Source: Pseudomonas zanjanensis (lineage in GTDB: Bacteria > Pseudomonadota > Gammaproteobacteria > Pseudomonadales > Pseudomonadaceae). Taken from it: a stretch of DNA of 64,000 nucleotides. Every line of letters starts with the position of its first letter. The first letter of the stretch is position 1. The stretch spans positions 80,976-144,975 of the forward strand of contig NZ_JABWRB020000006.1 of the NCBI RefSeq assembly GCF_014268745.2, given 5' to 3'. A program made the translations under genes and the position numbers. Below, in pieces: positions 55,152 through 62,817 of this stretch. The notes beneath the pieces were generated by a model that worked only from the letters and a program-made list of their open reading frames with translations, was not told the origin of the DNA and ran no database searches.

Positions 55152-55381
55152 TCATTGGGTGACTGGATTTTTAAATCGATACATGAGGCCGACATTTAAT
55201 CGCCAAAACTGAACTCTTGTGTGCAATCTCATGCCATCCATAGACACACCTACGTCGAATTCGTAAGCTTCGTTGAGGTCTTGTCGTCTAACCCCTCGCC
55301 TTTCGACACAGGTTTTTTGGGCTCAGCGGTTGCATGTAGGCAAGGAACTGATGCGGTATTAGTAAGGGAAATCTACAACTC

Positions 55382-56890
55382 ATGACTATGCAAGGACCGT
55401 CCAAGCAGATCCTATCATTGACTCCTGAGCAAGTTGAGGCCATTCGCAAACGCTGGCATCAAAGCTCTTCTTTCATAGGGTATCCAGACGCCGAACGTGA
55501 TACGGCTCAAGATAAGTGGTTCGACAATTTACTAGTCCGACCAGATTGGTTTGATAATGCAACGGCCACAACGGTGACAGTCGCTGTGGCACGAAAGGGC
55601 GCAGGGAAGTCCGCCGTTCGCCTTACTAGCATTGAGCGTCGCAAAGAGGATTCTCAAACCTTAATTGTGGAGGCCTCAGCGGACGAGCTTGCATCGTTAC
55701 ACGCCGAACGTCTGGCGAAGGCAACCGAACGTGGATACGGCGCAGTTGCCGATTGGATGCAGATTTACGCAGACATGATTTGCAGGCGGCTTGCACATGA
55801 CATGAGCGGACGTTTACTCACCAGCGATGACGATATTGCATTACGTGCTTGGGCTATCACTAAGGGTATAACCGAGCGAGACTTCGGAGAACGTATAGCC
55901 GACGTAATTAAGACACTTGTTCCGTGGGCAAAGAATATTGCCTCCGAAAACGCAGCGCAAGAAAAGAATAGTGTCGAGAGAATTGCCCGCGTTGCACAAG
56001 CAACTAATTTTGCCCTGTATGTAGACGATTTTGACAACTTGCAAGAGGCGGGCGGCGCTACAAGTATTCGATTGATTCGAGACGCTATAGAGGCAGCAGA
56101 TCGAATTACTCATAACAACTTAAATGCCGAAGTCCATCTCTTTATGCGACAAGATTTGTGGTTAAATATAAACCCCGGCTGGCATTACTCTGATAAGGTG
56201 AGTGGTGTCGTTCATCTTAATTGGGATGTGAGCGATTTGAGGAAATGGACTGCAAATAGACTGCGTTTTGCGATTGCGGCAGCGCTAGGGTGTGAACCTA
56301 AAAAAATTCGGGTGCCCTTCGATGATATGTGGCATGTATTCTTTACTCCAGAAGTCACGCTAAAGAATAAATCGACGAGTGATTCATTTAGTTATTTTGT
56401 CCGCCGCTCAATGTATACGCCGCGGAGCCTCAGGGCTATGATCAAGTTTGCACTCGACGGGTCAGAAAGACTGCCGGTCACTGACTTAGAGATTCAAGAT
56501 GCGGAGTGGATTTACTCCACTGACCAGCTCGAATTCTTAAAAACTGAATTTGGTGGACTTTGTGTCGGATTGGATATTTGTCTGCAATCTTTTACTGGAA
56601 AACCTCTCGAGTGGATTGCATCTGACCTATACAAACATCTCCGAGGCCTGATCGGGAATGGCCAAGTGAAACTCCATAAAGGTGTCTCCTACGGTGAGCC
56701 CGATATCGCGCTCGCGCGATTTTTATATCGGATAGGATTTATGGAGGTTCGGTATCCAGAAGATGAGCGATACGAAGTGCGTGATGTAATGCGTCATCCA
56801 GATCATTGGAAAAGTGTGAGAACGGACGACGCTGTACGATGGGCGGTTCGAAGCGCTTTCTTCAATGGCTTAAAGTCGCACCGCTCTTAA
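55382..56890 (+). CDS. Sll1717-type P-loop ATPase
   Basis: This 502-aa protein resembles the P-loop ATPase, Sll1717 family: FIGYPDAERDTAQDKWF near residue 31, Walker A VARKGAGKSAVRL (K76), and Walker B ATNFALYVDDFDNLQ (D215/D216). The C-terminal 250 residues are helical and unassigned. AT-rich codon use. It stands alone, bounded by repeats. Related STAND/KAP-like ATPases act in antiphage defence, but here there is no recognisable effector domain. Confidence 0.75.
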   Translation: MTMQGPSKQILSLTPEQVEAIRKRWHQSSSFIGYPDAERDTAQDKWFDNLLVRPDWFDNATATTVTVAVARKGAGKSAVRLTSIERRKEDSQTLIVEASADELASLHAERLAKATERGYGAVADWMQIYADMICRRLAHDMSGRLLTSDDDIALRAWAITKGITERDFGERIADVIKTLVPWAKNIASENAAQEKNSVERIARVAQATNFALYVDDFDNLQEAGGATSIRLIRDAIEAADRITHNNLNAEVHLFMRQDLWLNINPGWHYSDKVSGVVHLNWDVSDLRKWTANRLRFAIAAALGCEPKKIRVPFDDMWHVFFTPEVTLKNKSTSDSFSYFVRRSMYTPRSLRAMIKFALDGSERLPVTDLEIQDAEWIYSTDQLEFLKTEFGGLCVGLDICLQSFTGKPLEWIASDLYKHLRGLIGNGQVKLHKGVSYGEPDIALARFLYRIGFMEVRYPEDERYEVRDVMRHPDHWKSVRTDDAVRWAVRSAFFNGLKSHRS

Positions 56891-57083
56891 CTCCTGAGAA
56901 TGAAAAATATGTGCATGGGATTTAAACACAGTTCGTAATGGACATGGATTGGCGCAGTCGGTTGCTATCGGTAAAAGCAATCACCCTGTGACTGCTATTT
57001 CTGGGTCGATAGCGGCTTAGGCTGAACCACTTTTATGCCCATAAAAAGGCAGCTTAGGGTCGAAAAAGTTCGACCTTGAGCAT

Positions 57084-57105
57084 CCGCTTTTGGCCGGTTT
57101 CTGCC
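57084..57105 (+). repeat. Dispersed island repeat, copy 5
   Basis: CCGCTTTTGGCCGGTTTCTGCC, the best-preserved copy. It lies in the 450-base non-coding stretch (56891-57347) between the ATPase and attR, which otherwise contains the right arm-type sites and an AT-rich tract at 57260-57310. Confidence 0.75.
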
Positions 57106-57240
57106 TGTTGCCACCTTCCGATTCGGATCGATTGCTACCCGTTGTCCCGACTGCTGCGAGAAGATCACTGCTTATCATGGATGCGAAGCAAGGTTTTCAG
57201 GTCGAATACAGACGGGGGTCAACGGAATGCTATCTCATGA

Positions 57241-57260
57241 GGTATTCCATTTGGTATTCC
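57241..57260. repeat. Integrase arm-type sites, right end
   Basis: GGTATTCC at 57241-57248 and 57253-57260, spaced 12 bases apart as at the left end (38845 and 38857). They lie about 70-90 bases inside attR, followed by a strongly AT-rich stretch that could help DNA bending. Confidence 0.75.
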
Positions 57261-57330
57261 AATCAAAATACACAACTAATATTAACTATAATAATCAATA
57301 AGATAAATTACCGTTTCAGATTACCCCGGC

Positions 57331-57384
57331 CCACCACTTCATCATCTAAAGACGTCCACGGACGTCTTTTTTTGTGCCTGGAAT
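57331..57384 (+). repeat. Right attachment site of the island (attR) with second ssrA terminator
   Basis: Repeat of attL with one mismatch. It includes a second copy of the terminator AAAGACGTC-CACG-GACGTCTTT (57348-57373). Just upstream, CCCCGGC-CCACCA resembles the tmRNA 3' end (CCCCGGCTCCACCA) with one base missing, the displaced remnant of the original target. Confidence 0.93.
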
Positions 57385-57400
57385 TCACGGCTCGACGTAA

Positions 57401-57667
57401 TTAAACGTCAGACGTCTTGAAGGTCTCGCAACGCCTCAGGGTGCTGGCTCGCGCCCCGCAGAAGAGTCTGTGAAGAGTCTGTGCCGCACCGACAGGTCGC
57501 CGACGACCCTGCTCCCAATCCTGCAACGTACGCAGGCTGACTCCCAGCAGCTCTGCAAATGCACTTTGAGATACACCGACTTTAGCCCTGGCCTCAGCGG
57601 CAGCCGAAAGCGTCACCTCGGTTTTGCGTGCCGCCTTGCCAGCTTTCATTTGGCGTACCGAAGCCAA
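57401..57667 (-). pseudogene. Frameshifted XRE/NadS-type antitoxin relic
   Basis: The 88-codon frame encodes RQMKAGKAARKTEV and the helix-turn-helix VGVSQSAFAELLGVSLRTLQ, then DWEQGRRRPVGAAQTL. After that the frame is lost: GAAGAGTCTGT is duplicated in tandem (57461-57482). Without one copy the frame would continue LLRGASQHPEALRDLQDV to a TGA at 57408, the normal family C terminus. The N terminus also looks short, with TGA directly before the TTG. No toxin gene is adjacent. It ends 17 bases from attR. Confidence 0.8.
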
Positions 57668-57692
57668 TCAGGCGATGAACGCCTGAACCTTC

Positions 57693-58061
57693 TCAAACAC
57701 CAGAAGCAGATTTCACCGCTATAACCATAATCTCCACCAGCACCTCAGGCCGCGCCAGACACGCCTGAACAGTGGCCCGTGCCGGAGCGCTATCCGCTGG
57801 CAGCCAGGCGTCCCACACCGCATTCATCGGCGCGAAATCACGATCAATGTCTTTGAGCCAGATCTGTGCGCTCAAAAGCTGGCCCTTGTCGCTGCCCGCC
57901 AGCGACAACAAGGCTTCGATCTTGGCCAGCACCTGCCGCGTCTGCTCTTCGATGCCAACGTGTAGATCCGTGGGCACCTGGCCGGAGAGGTAAAGCAGAT
58001 CGCCGTGACTGACCACACCGGACATCCGCGCGTTGCTCTGAAAACGTTGAATCGTTGCCAT
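57693..58061 (-). CDS. RidA-family (YjgF/YER057c/UK114) deaminase-like protein
   Basis: A 122-aa Rid protein; the family hydrolyses reactive imines/enamines from amino-acid oxidation. Recognisable parts: GDLLYLSGQVPTDLHVGIEE (cut: GDLLYLSGQVPTD), AQIWLKDIDRDFAPMNAVW and APARATVQACLARPEVLVEI, where the Arg in PARATV is the substrate-binding residue. GGAG precedes ATG 58061. It ends the ABC-amidase operon, in line with a role after D-amino-acid oxidation. Confidence 0.92.
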   Translation of the reverse strand: MATIQRFQSNARMSGVVSHGDLLYLSGQVPTDLHVGIEEQTRQVLAKIEALLSLAGSDKGQLLSAQIWLKDIDRDFAPMNAVWDAWLPADSAPARATVQACLARPEVLVEIMVIAVKSASGV

Positions 58062-58087
58062 CGGGTTTACTCCGTGAATTGAGAAAG

Positions 58088-58213
58088 TTAAGGCGCTGCG
58101 CTAGCAGAGCGGGATCGGCCAGCGCTTGCAACGGTGACGTTACGACCGGCCTTGTGTAGAAACCAGGCACTGCTCAAGCCAACGATATCAGCTCCGACGA
58201 CACAGATTTCCAT
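58088..58213 (-). pseudogene. N-terminal remnant of a D-amino-acid dehydrogenase (dadA-like)
   Basis: A 41-codon frame reads MEICVVGADIVGLSSAWFLH KAGRNVTV, the FAD-binding start of DadA-like flavoenzymes, then ends at TAA after about 13 unrelated residues. Full-length enzymes have about 400-430 residues, so most of the gene is deleted. The dinucleotide loop has D for G (GADIVG versus GAGIVG). The ATG overlaps the amidase stop by ATGA, as an intact operon gene would. Confidence 0.8.
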
Positions 58214-59640
58214 CACGCCACCACCCTGTCCGACAGGTCCCAACCCACAGGCCGCCGCTGGTGCCAATCACTGATTTGCTGGTAGGCATGGGCGATCCGC
58301 AGGACCAAGGGTTCGGCGAAAGCACGCCCGACGATCTGCATCGAGACCGGCATACGTTGCTCGTCGAAGCCCACCGGCAGCGCCACTGAACAGAGATTGA
58401 GCAGGTTGGCGAAACGGCCGAGCAAGGCCAGCGGCGTACCGTATTCATCGACCTGATTCAGCGGCACGCTGCCAATGGCGTTGGTCGGAAACGCACAGGC
58501 ATCGACGTTGGACATGGCCTCGTCCATGGCTTGGCGGGCAACACGTCGCTGGTTGTGCAAATCGATATAAGCCGCCGCGTCGATGGCGCGTCCGCTCAGC
58601 ACCCGACGCTGCACATGAGGATCGAAGCGCAGATCATCGCGTTCGAACAAACTGCCAAGGCTGGCGTAGCCTTCGGCACTCATGAGGCCACCGGCAACGC
58701 GCATGCACTGCTCCAGCGAAGTCGGTAGCGGCTGTTCGACCAGATGCATGCCCAGTGCGGCCAATTGCTCAAGCCCCTGGTCATAGGCTGCCAATACGCC
58801 AGGCGCGATGTGTACGCGCTCGGTCTGTGGGAGCACCCAGATGCGCAGACCGGCCACCGGAAGATTCAAGCCTGCCGCGGCACTGAAGACTGGCGACTTG
58901 GCCGAGACCGAATCCAGCGGGTCCGGCCCCAGTAGCGCGTCAAGCATCCACGCGGCGTCTTCGACGGTGTGCGTAATCGGCCCCACCGAATCCAGCGATG
59001 GACACAACTCAATCAAACCGTGACGGCTCACCAACCCACGCGTGGTTTTCAACCCCACCAGACCACACATACCCGCCGGGATTCGCACCGAGCCGCCCGT
59101 GTCGGTACCCAATGCCGCGCTTGCCAATCCGCCGGCCACGGCCACCGCTGAACCACTGCTGGACCCGCCTGGAGCACGATGCACGTCGCAGTCCCATGGG
59201 TTCCACGGCGTGCCCATCACGGCATTGGTGCCCCACCCCCCGAAAGCAAACTCTACGGTGTGGGTCTTGCCCATGATGATCGCCCCGGCGCGCTCCAGTC
59301 GCTGGACTGCCGTGGCGGTGAGCCGCGAGATACGCGGCTGCTGTGCCAGCGAACCACCGGTGATGGCCTTGCCGTCGATTTCGAACAGATCCTTGATCGC
59401 AACCGGAATGCCATGCAATGGCCCCAGGTTGACACCGGCAGCCCGTTGCCGATCGGCCGCGATGGCGGCACCGAGCGCGCGCTGGGGATAGGCCTCGACA
59501 TAAGCATTGAGTTGACCGTTGAAACGCTCGATCCGCTCCAGTTGCGCGCCAACCAGGGACTCGCTTGTGAGCGCTCCGGAGGCCAGCGCTTGCCGCAACT
59601 GGCCGATGCTGTGGGAAGCGGTTCGATCCTTGATGTTCAT
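58213..59640 (-). CDS. Amidase (amidase signature family)
   Basis: This 475-aa enzyme hydrolyses an amide; substrate unknown. The Ser-cisSer-Lys triad is visible: Lys in GIPVAIKDLFEIDG (about 85), the Gly/Ser-rich APGGSSSGSAVAVAGG (cis-Ser about 162) and the nucleophile in LGTDTGGSVRIPAG (about 186). Four bases downstream of the permease gene, so part of the same operon. Likely works on the compound imported by the ABC transporter. Confidence 0.93.
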   Translation of the reverse strand: MNIKDRTASHSIGQLRQALASGALTSESLVGAQLERIERFNGQLNAYVEAYPQRALGAAIAADRQRAAGVNLGPLHGIPVAIKDLFEIDGKAITGGSLAQQPRISRLTATAVQRLERAGAIIMGKTHTVEFAFGGWGTNAVMGTPWNPWDCDVHRAPGGSSSGSAVAVAGGLASAALGTDTGGSVRIPAGMCGLVGLKTTRGLVSRHGLIELCPSLDSVGPITHTVEDAAWMLDALLGPDPLDSVSAKSPVFSAAAGLNLPVAGLRIWVLPQTERVHIAPGVLAAYDQGLEQLAALGMHLVEQPLPTSLEQCMRVAGGLMSAEGYASLGSLFERDDLRFDPHVQRRVLSGRAIDAAAYIDLHNQRRVARQAMDEAMSNVDACAFPTNAIGSVPLNQVDEYGTPLALLGRFANLLNLCSVALPVGFDEQRMPVSMQIVGRAFAEPLVLRIAHAYQQISDWHQRRPVGWDLSDRVVA

Positions 59641-59644
59641 GTGT

Positions 59645-60328
59645 TCAGCCTCGAATGGTTTTGCGTCCGCGAGAAAATCGTACTTCCAGCACTCGCGATA
59701 ACAGAGAAAGAGGGAAAGCGATGACGAAATAGAACAACCCCACCAGCAGGAAAATATGCATCGGCAAAAAGGATTCGGACGCGATGGCCCGGGCCGCCAG
59801 CATCAACTCATCGGTGGCGATCAGGGCGCACAGGGAGCTGTCCTTCAGAATCGACACGTAGGCATTGAGCAACGGCGGCAACATGCCGCGAATGGCTTGC
59901 GGAAAGATCACCGAGGTAAAGGCTTGCAACGGCGTCAGGCCGGTGGCGATGGCCGACTCACGTTGGCCGCGATGCAAGGAGTCGAGTCCACCGCGCAGGA
60001 TTTCCGCGACGTAGGCCGAGCCCTGCAAACCCAAACCGATGGCGCCGGCCCAGTAACCAGACAGCGTCAGCCCGAGGCTGGGCAAGGTGAAGTACAGCGC
60101 CAGCAGCAACGCCAGGAGCGGCACCGCACGCATCCCCTGGATGAAGAACACCGCCAGACGCTTGAGCAATACGCTGGGGCTCTTCATCGCCCAGGCCAGT
60201 AACGCGCCCAACACCGCCGCCAGGGCGAAGCCTGTCAGGGACAGCTCGGCGCTGACTCGCGCGCCGAGTAGCAGGCGCGCGAACCAATCGCTCCAGTATT
60301 CCGGGTATTGTTGGAAAAAACTGATCAT
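59645..60328 (-). CDS. Polar amino-acid ABC transporter permease
   Basis: A 227-aa HisM/GlnP-type permease with about five membrane helices and the EAA loop AIATGLTPLQAFTSVIFPQA (about 140-160) that docks the ATPase. Start overlaps the stop of the other permease by ATGA. Together the two form the heterodimeric membrane channel. Confidence 0.93.
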   Translation of the reverse strand: MISFFQQYPEYWSDWFARLLLGARVSAELSLTGFALAAVLGALLAWAMKSPSVLLKRLAVFFIQGMRAVPLLALLLALYFTLPSLGLTLSGYWAGAIGLGLQGSAYVAEILRGGLDSLHRGQRESAIATGLTPLQAFTSVIFPQAIRGMLPPLLNAYVSILKDSSLCALIATDELMLAARAIASESFLPMHIFLLVGLFYFVIAFPLSLLSRVLEVRFSRGRKTIRG

Positions 60329-60981
60329 CGCGCCGCCCTCAAATGACGTTCAAGTCGGATGAAGCCCACGCCAATTGGCAGGATCATCGCCGCATAAATG
60401 CACATCACCGCGAGATAAATCAGCGAGGTCTGGAACGTGGAGGTCACAAGATTGCGGGCAAGGAACATGATTTCCGGCACGGCAATGGCCGAGGCGATGG
60501 ACGTGTCCTTGATCAGTTGCGTGACATAGTTGGCGTAAGCCGGCAACGCAACGCGCAGGGCCTGGGGCAAGAGGATGTAGCGCAAAATTTGCAGACGGTG
60601 CAAGCCGACAGCCTGTCCGGCTTCATGCTGGCCGACGTGCAGCGATTGCAAGCCGGCTCGGAAAGTATCGGCCAGCACTGCGCTGCCTACCAGGCTCAAA
60701 CCGACGATGGCCGCCAACCACGCGGGCAAGTTGATTCCCAGATAGGACAGCCCGAAGTAGATCAGGAACAAGTGCGCCAGCGCAGGCACGTTGCGCATCC
60801 ATTCGATAAAACAGGCGATGGCGCCGTGTACCAGTCGCGATCGGCTGAACGTCAGTAAAACCGCCAGTATCAAACCGCCCGCACTGGCCAGCACCAAGGT
60901 GCAGAGGGCGATTTGCAACGCGTTCATTGCGCCTTTCAACAGCAAGGGCAACAGTCCGAGGAAAGCTTGCAGATTCACCAT
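60325..60981 (-). CDS. Polar amino-acid ABC transporter permease
   Basis: A 218-aa HisM/GlnP-type permease: hydrophobic N terminus (LLLKGAMNALQIALCTLVLA), EAA loop EAGQAVGLHRLQILRYILLP, and YANYVTQLIKDTSIASAIAV, the conserved segment of this family. Overlaps the ATPase stop by one base (TGATG) and the next permease by ATGA. Confidence 0.93.
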   Translation of the reverse strand: MVNLQAFLGLLPLLLKGAMNALQIALCTLVLASAGGLILAVLLTFSRSRLVHGAIACFIEWMRNVPALAHLFLIYFGLSYLGINLPAWLAAIVGLSLVGSAVLADTFRAGLQSLHVGQHEAGQAVGLHRLQILRYILLPQALRVALPAYANYVTQLIKDTSIASAIAVPEIMFLARNLVTSTFQTSLIYLAVMCIYAAMILPIGVGFIRLERHLRAAR

Positions 60982-61769
60982 CAGGCGCTCTCCACAGCCA
61001 TGCGCCCCAGAAAACTGCGGGTGCGTTCGTGACGAGGGTTGTCGATGACTTGCGCCGACGGCCCCTGTTCGACAATGCGCCCGCCGTCCATGAAGATCAC
61101 CCGATCCGCCACATCGCGAGCAAACCTCACTTCGTGGGTGACCATGATCATGCTGCGGCCCTCTTCCGCCAGCTCGCGAATCACGGCCAACACTTCGCCG
61201 ACCAACTCGGGATCCAACGCCGAGGTCGGTTCGTCGAACAGAATCACTTTCGGTTGCTGGGCCAAAGCCCGGGCGATGGCGACCCGCTGTTGCTGACCAC
61301 CCGACAACTGCTCGGGATAAGCCTCGGCCTTGTGCCGCAGATGGACTTTTTCCAACATCGCGTCGGCCAACTCATACGCTTGCTTGCGCGGCATGCCTTG
61401 GGCCTTGATAGGACCGAGCGCGACGTTATCGCGCACGTTCAAGTGCGGCCAGAGATAGAACAACTGGAACACCATGGCGATCTCGCGGCGCTGCGGCGCC
61501 ATCTCCCGATCACTCATCAGGCGTAAACGCTTACCGTCCTTGACCTGCCCGATCAGCTCATCCCCCAGCCAGATCTCGCCGCTGGTGGGTTTTTCCAGGT
61601 AATTGATGCAACGCAGGCAGGTGGACTTTCCAGAACCGCTTGGGCCAATCAATGACAGGGTCTCACCGGGCTTCAACTCCAGGCTGATGCCCTTGAGCAC
61701 TTCCAGATCGCCATAGTTCTTGTGTAATTCGTGCACGCGCAGCAACGCGGTGTCAGACGGGCTCGACAT
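60981..61769 (-). CDS. Amino-acid ABC transporter ATP-binding protein
   Basis: A 262-aa ATPase of the GlnQ/HisP group. Walker A IGPSGSGKSTCLRCIN (about 38-53), Q-loop VFQLFYLWPHLNV, signature QLSGGQQQRVAIARALAQQP, Walker B VILFDEPTSALDPELV and H-loop MVTHEVRFA. ATG 61769 (MSSPSDTALLRVHELHK) has AGAGG upstream; the longer frame upstream is not coding. Confidence 0.95.
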   Translation of the reverse strand: MSSPSDTALLRVHELHKNYGDLEVLKGISLELKPGETLSLIGPSGSGKSTCLRCINYLEKPTSGEIWLGDELIGQVKDGKRLRLMSDREMAPQRREIAMVFQLFYLWPHLNVRDNVALGPIKAQGMPRKQAYELADAMLEKVHLRHKAEAYPEQLSGGQQQRVAIARALAQQPKVILFDEPTSALDPELVGEVLAVIRELAEEGRSMIMVTHEVRFARDVADRVIFMDGGRIVEQGPSAQVIDNPRHERTRSFLGRMAVESA

Positions 61770-61848
61770 CTTGGCTAACCTCTTTTTGTTATAGGCATGG
61801 CGATGAGTCCGGCGCATCGGCATGAATCCGCCCCATCGCCGCACACAC

Positions 61849-62718
61849 TTATTTGCAGCCAGGTAGCGTCCAGTCCGCTGGGCGATCGACGCCCAGGCGC
61901 AGGTCCTTGCCTTCGGGCATGAACCAGACATCCTGGGTCAGGCCGTAGCGAGCGCCGACCTTGCGCATCTCACAGTTTTTCCAGAGCGTCTGAATCTGCG
62001 CGTTGACCGCCGTCACCAGTTCCGGACTGGCCTTGTTGAAGCCGAACACCACCTGGCCCAAGCCAGTCAGCAATGGGAAATTCGGATCGTTGTCGACAAA
62101 GGCGTTGAAACGCAGGTGCCATTGCTCATTGCGAGAAATGGCGTATTGCATGACCGGTGGATCGCCAATCACCGCATCGATCCGTCCGGCGAGCAGATCG
62201 CGAACGGCCGCATCAGACGTGTCGTACAGGGCGACCTGCAGGCCATCGATCTTGCGCATCTCGGGGATGAACGAAAATCCGGTGATGGTGCCGACTTTCT
62301 TGCCTTGCAAATCCTTGAGGCTGTTCCAGTTGGTCTTGTCTGTCTGGGTGATACCGTTCTTGAAGTAGTGAATAGGATCGCTCAAGGTCATGATTTTCGA
62401 GCGCTGTTCGGTCCAGCCCATGGTGCCTGCCATGACGTCCACTCGCTTGGACTGCACCGAGGCGATCGTCCCCGACCATTCCATTAATGCCGGTTTGACC
62501 TTAAGGCCCAGCTTTTCGGATATTTGTTGAAGGATTTCACCGTCATAGCCGACCATCCGACTATCTTGATACCCTGTTCCTGGCATATCACCACTGAAGG
62601 CGATGGTCAGGCTTCCCGGCTCTACTGTCTCCAATGCGAACACCGGTGCCGTGGCCAGCACGGACACCAGAAAACCGGCACAGATAGCGGAAAAACGCTG
62701 GACTTTGGACGTCTTCAT
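61849..62718 (-). CDS. ABC transporter periplasmic substrate-binding protein
   Basis: A 289-aa family 3 solute-binding protein. Signal peptide to about residue 28 (AGFLVSVLATAPVFALE). Family features include GYDGEILQQISEKLGLKVKP, KRVDVMAGTMGWTEQRSKIM and LLAGRIDAVIGDPPVMQYAI. GAGGAG precedes ATG 62718. First gene of the operon; binds an amino acid or derivative that cannot be named from sequence. Confidence 0.93.
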   Translation of the reverse strand: MKTSKVQRFSAICAGFLVSVLATAPVFALETVEPGSLTIAFSGDMPGTGYQDSRMVGYDGEILQQISEKLGLKVKPALMEWSGTIASVQSKRVDVMAGTMGWTEQRSKIMTLSDPIHYFKNGITQTDKTNWNSLKDLQGKKVGTITGFSFIPEMRKIDGLQVALYDTSDAAVRDLLAGRIDAVIGDPPVMQYAISRNEQWHLRFNAFVDNDPNFPLLTGLGQVVFGFNKASPELVTAVNAQIQTLWKNCEMRKVGARYGLTQDVWFMPEGKDLRLGVDRPADWTLPGCK

Positions 62719-62817
62719 CGGATGCTCCTCGATTAGTTTTTATTGTGGCAGCAGAACGTTTCGCATCGGTCCATCGTAGTGGGCCCGGCGGTATAACTGG
62801 TTGGACGCTTTGCACGA

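Larger units (their letters stand above)
38726..57384. mobile_element. 18.6-kb genomic island inserted at the ssrA 3' end
   Basis: Bounded by the 54-base direct repeats at 38726-38779 and 57331-57384. Directly inside the left end is a tyrosine integrase. Arm-type GGTATTCC sites occur near both ends. The contents are hypothetical, recombinase, DUF3987 and defence-type genes; no conjugation or virion genes are visible, so it would need a helper or be non-self-mobile. The cargo at 46.2-48.1 kb and 55.4-56.9 kb is visibly AT-richer than the flanking chromosome. Confidence 0.93.

Noticed and set aside
38271..56954. 15-base match GGACATGGATTGGCG at 38271 and 56940
   Set aside because: One or two such matches are expected by chance in this length; not at an island end.
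57211..57225. GACGGGGGTCAAC resembling the tmRNA T arm
   Set aside because: Only about ten bases match, and the rest of the tmRNA end is absent here; probably chance.
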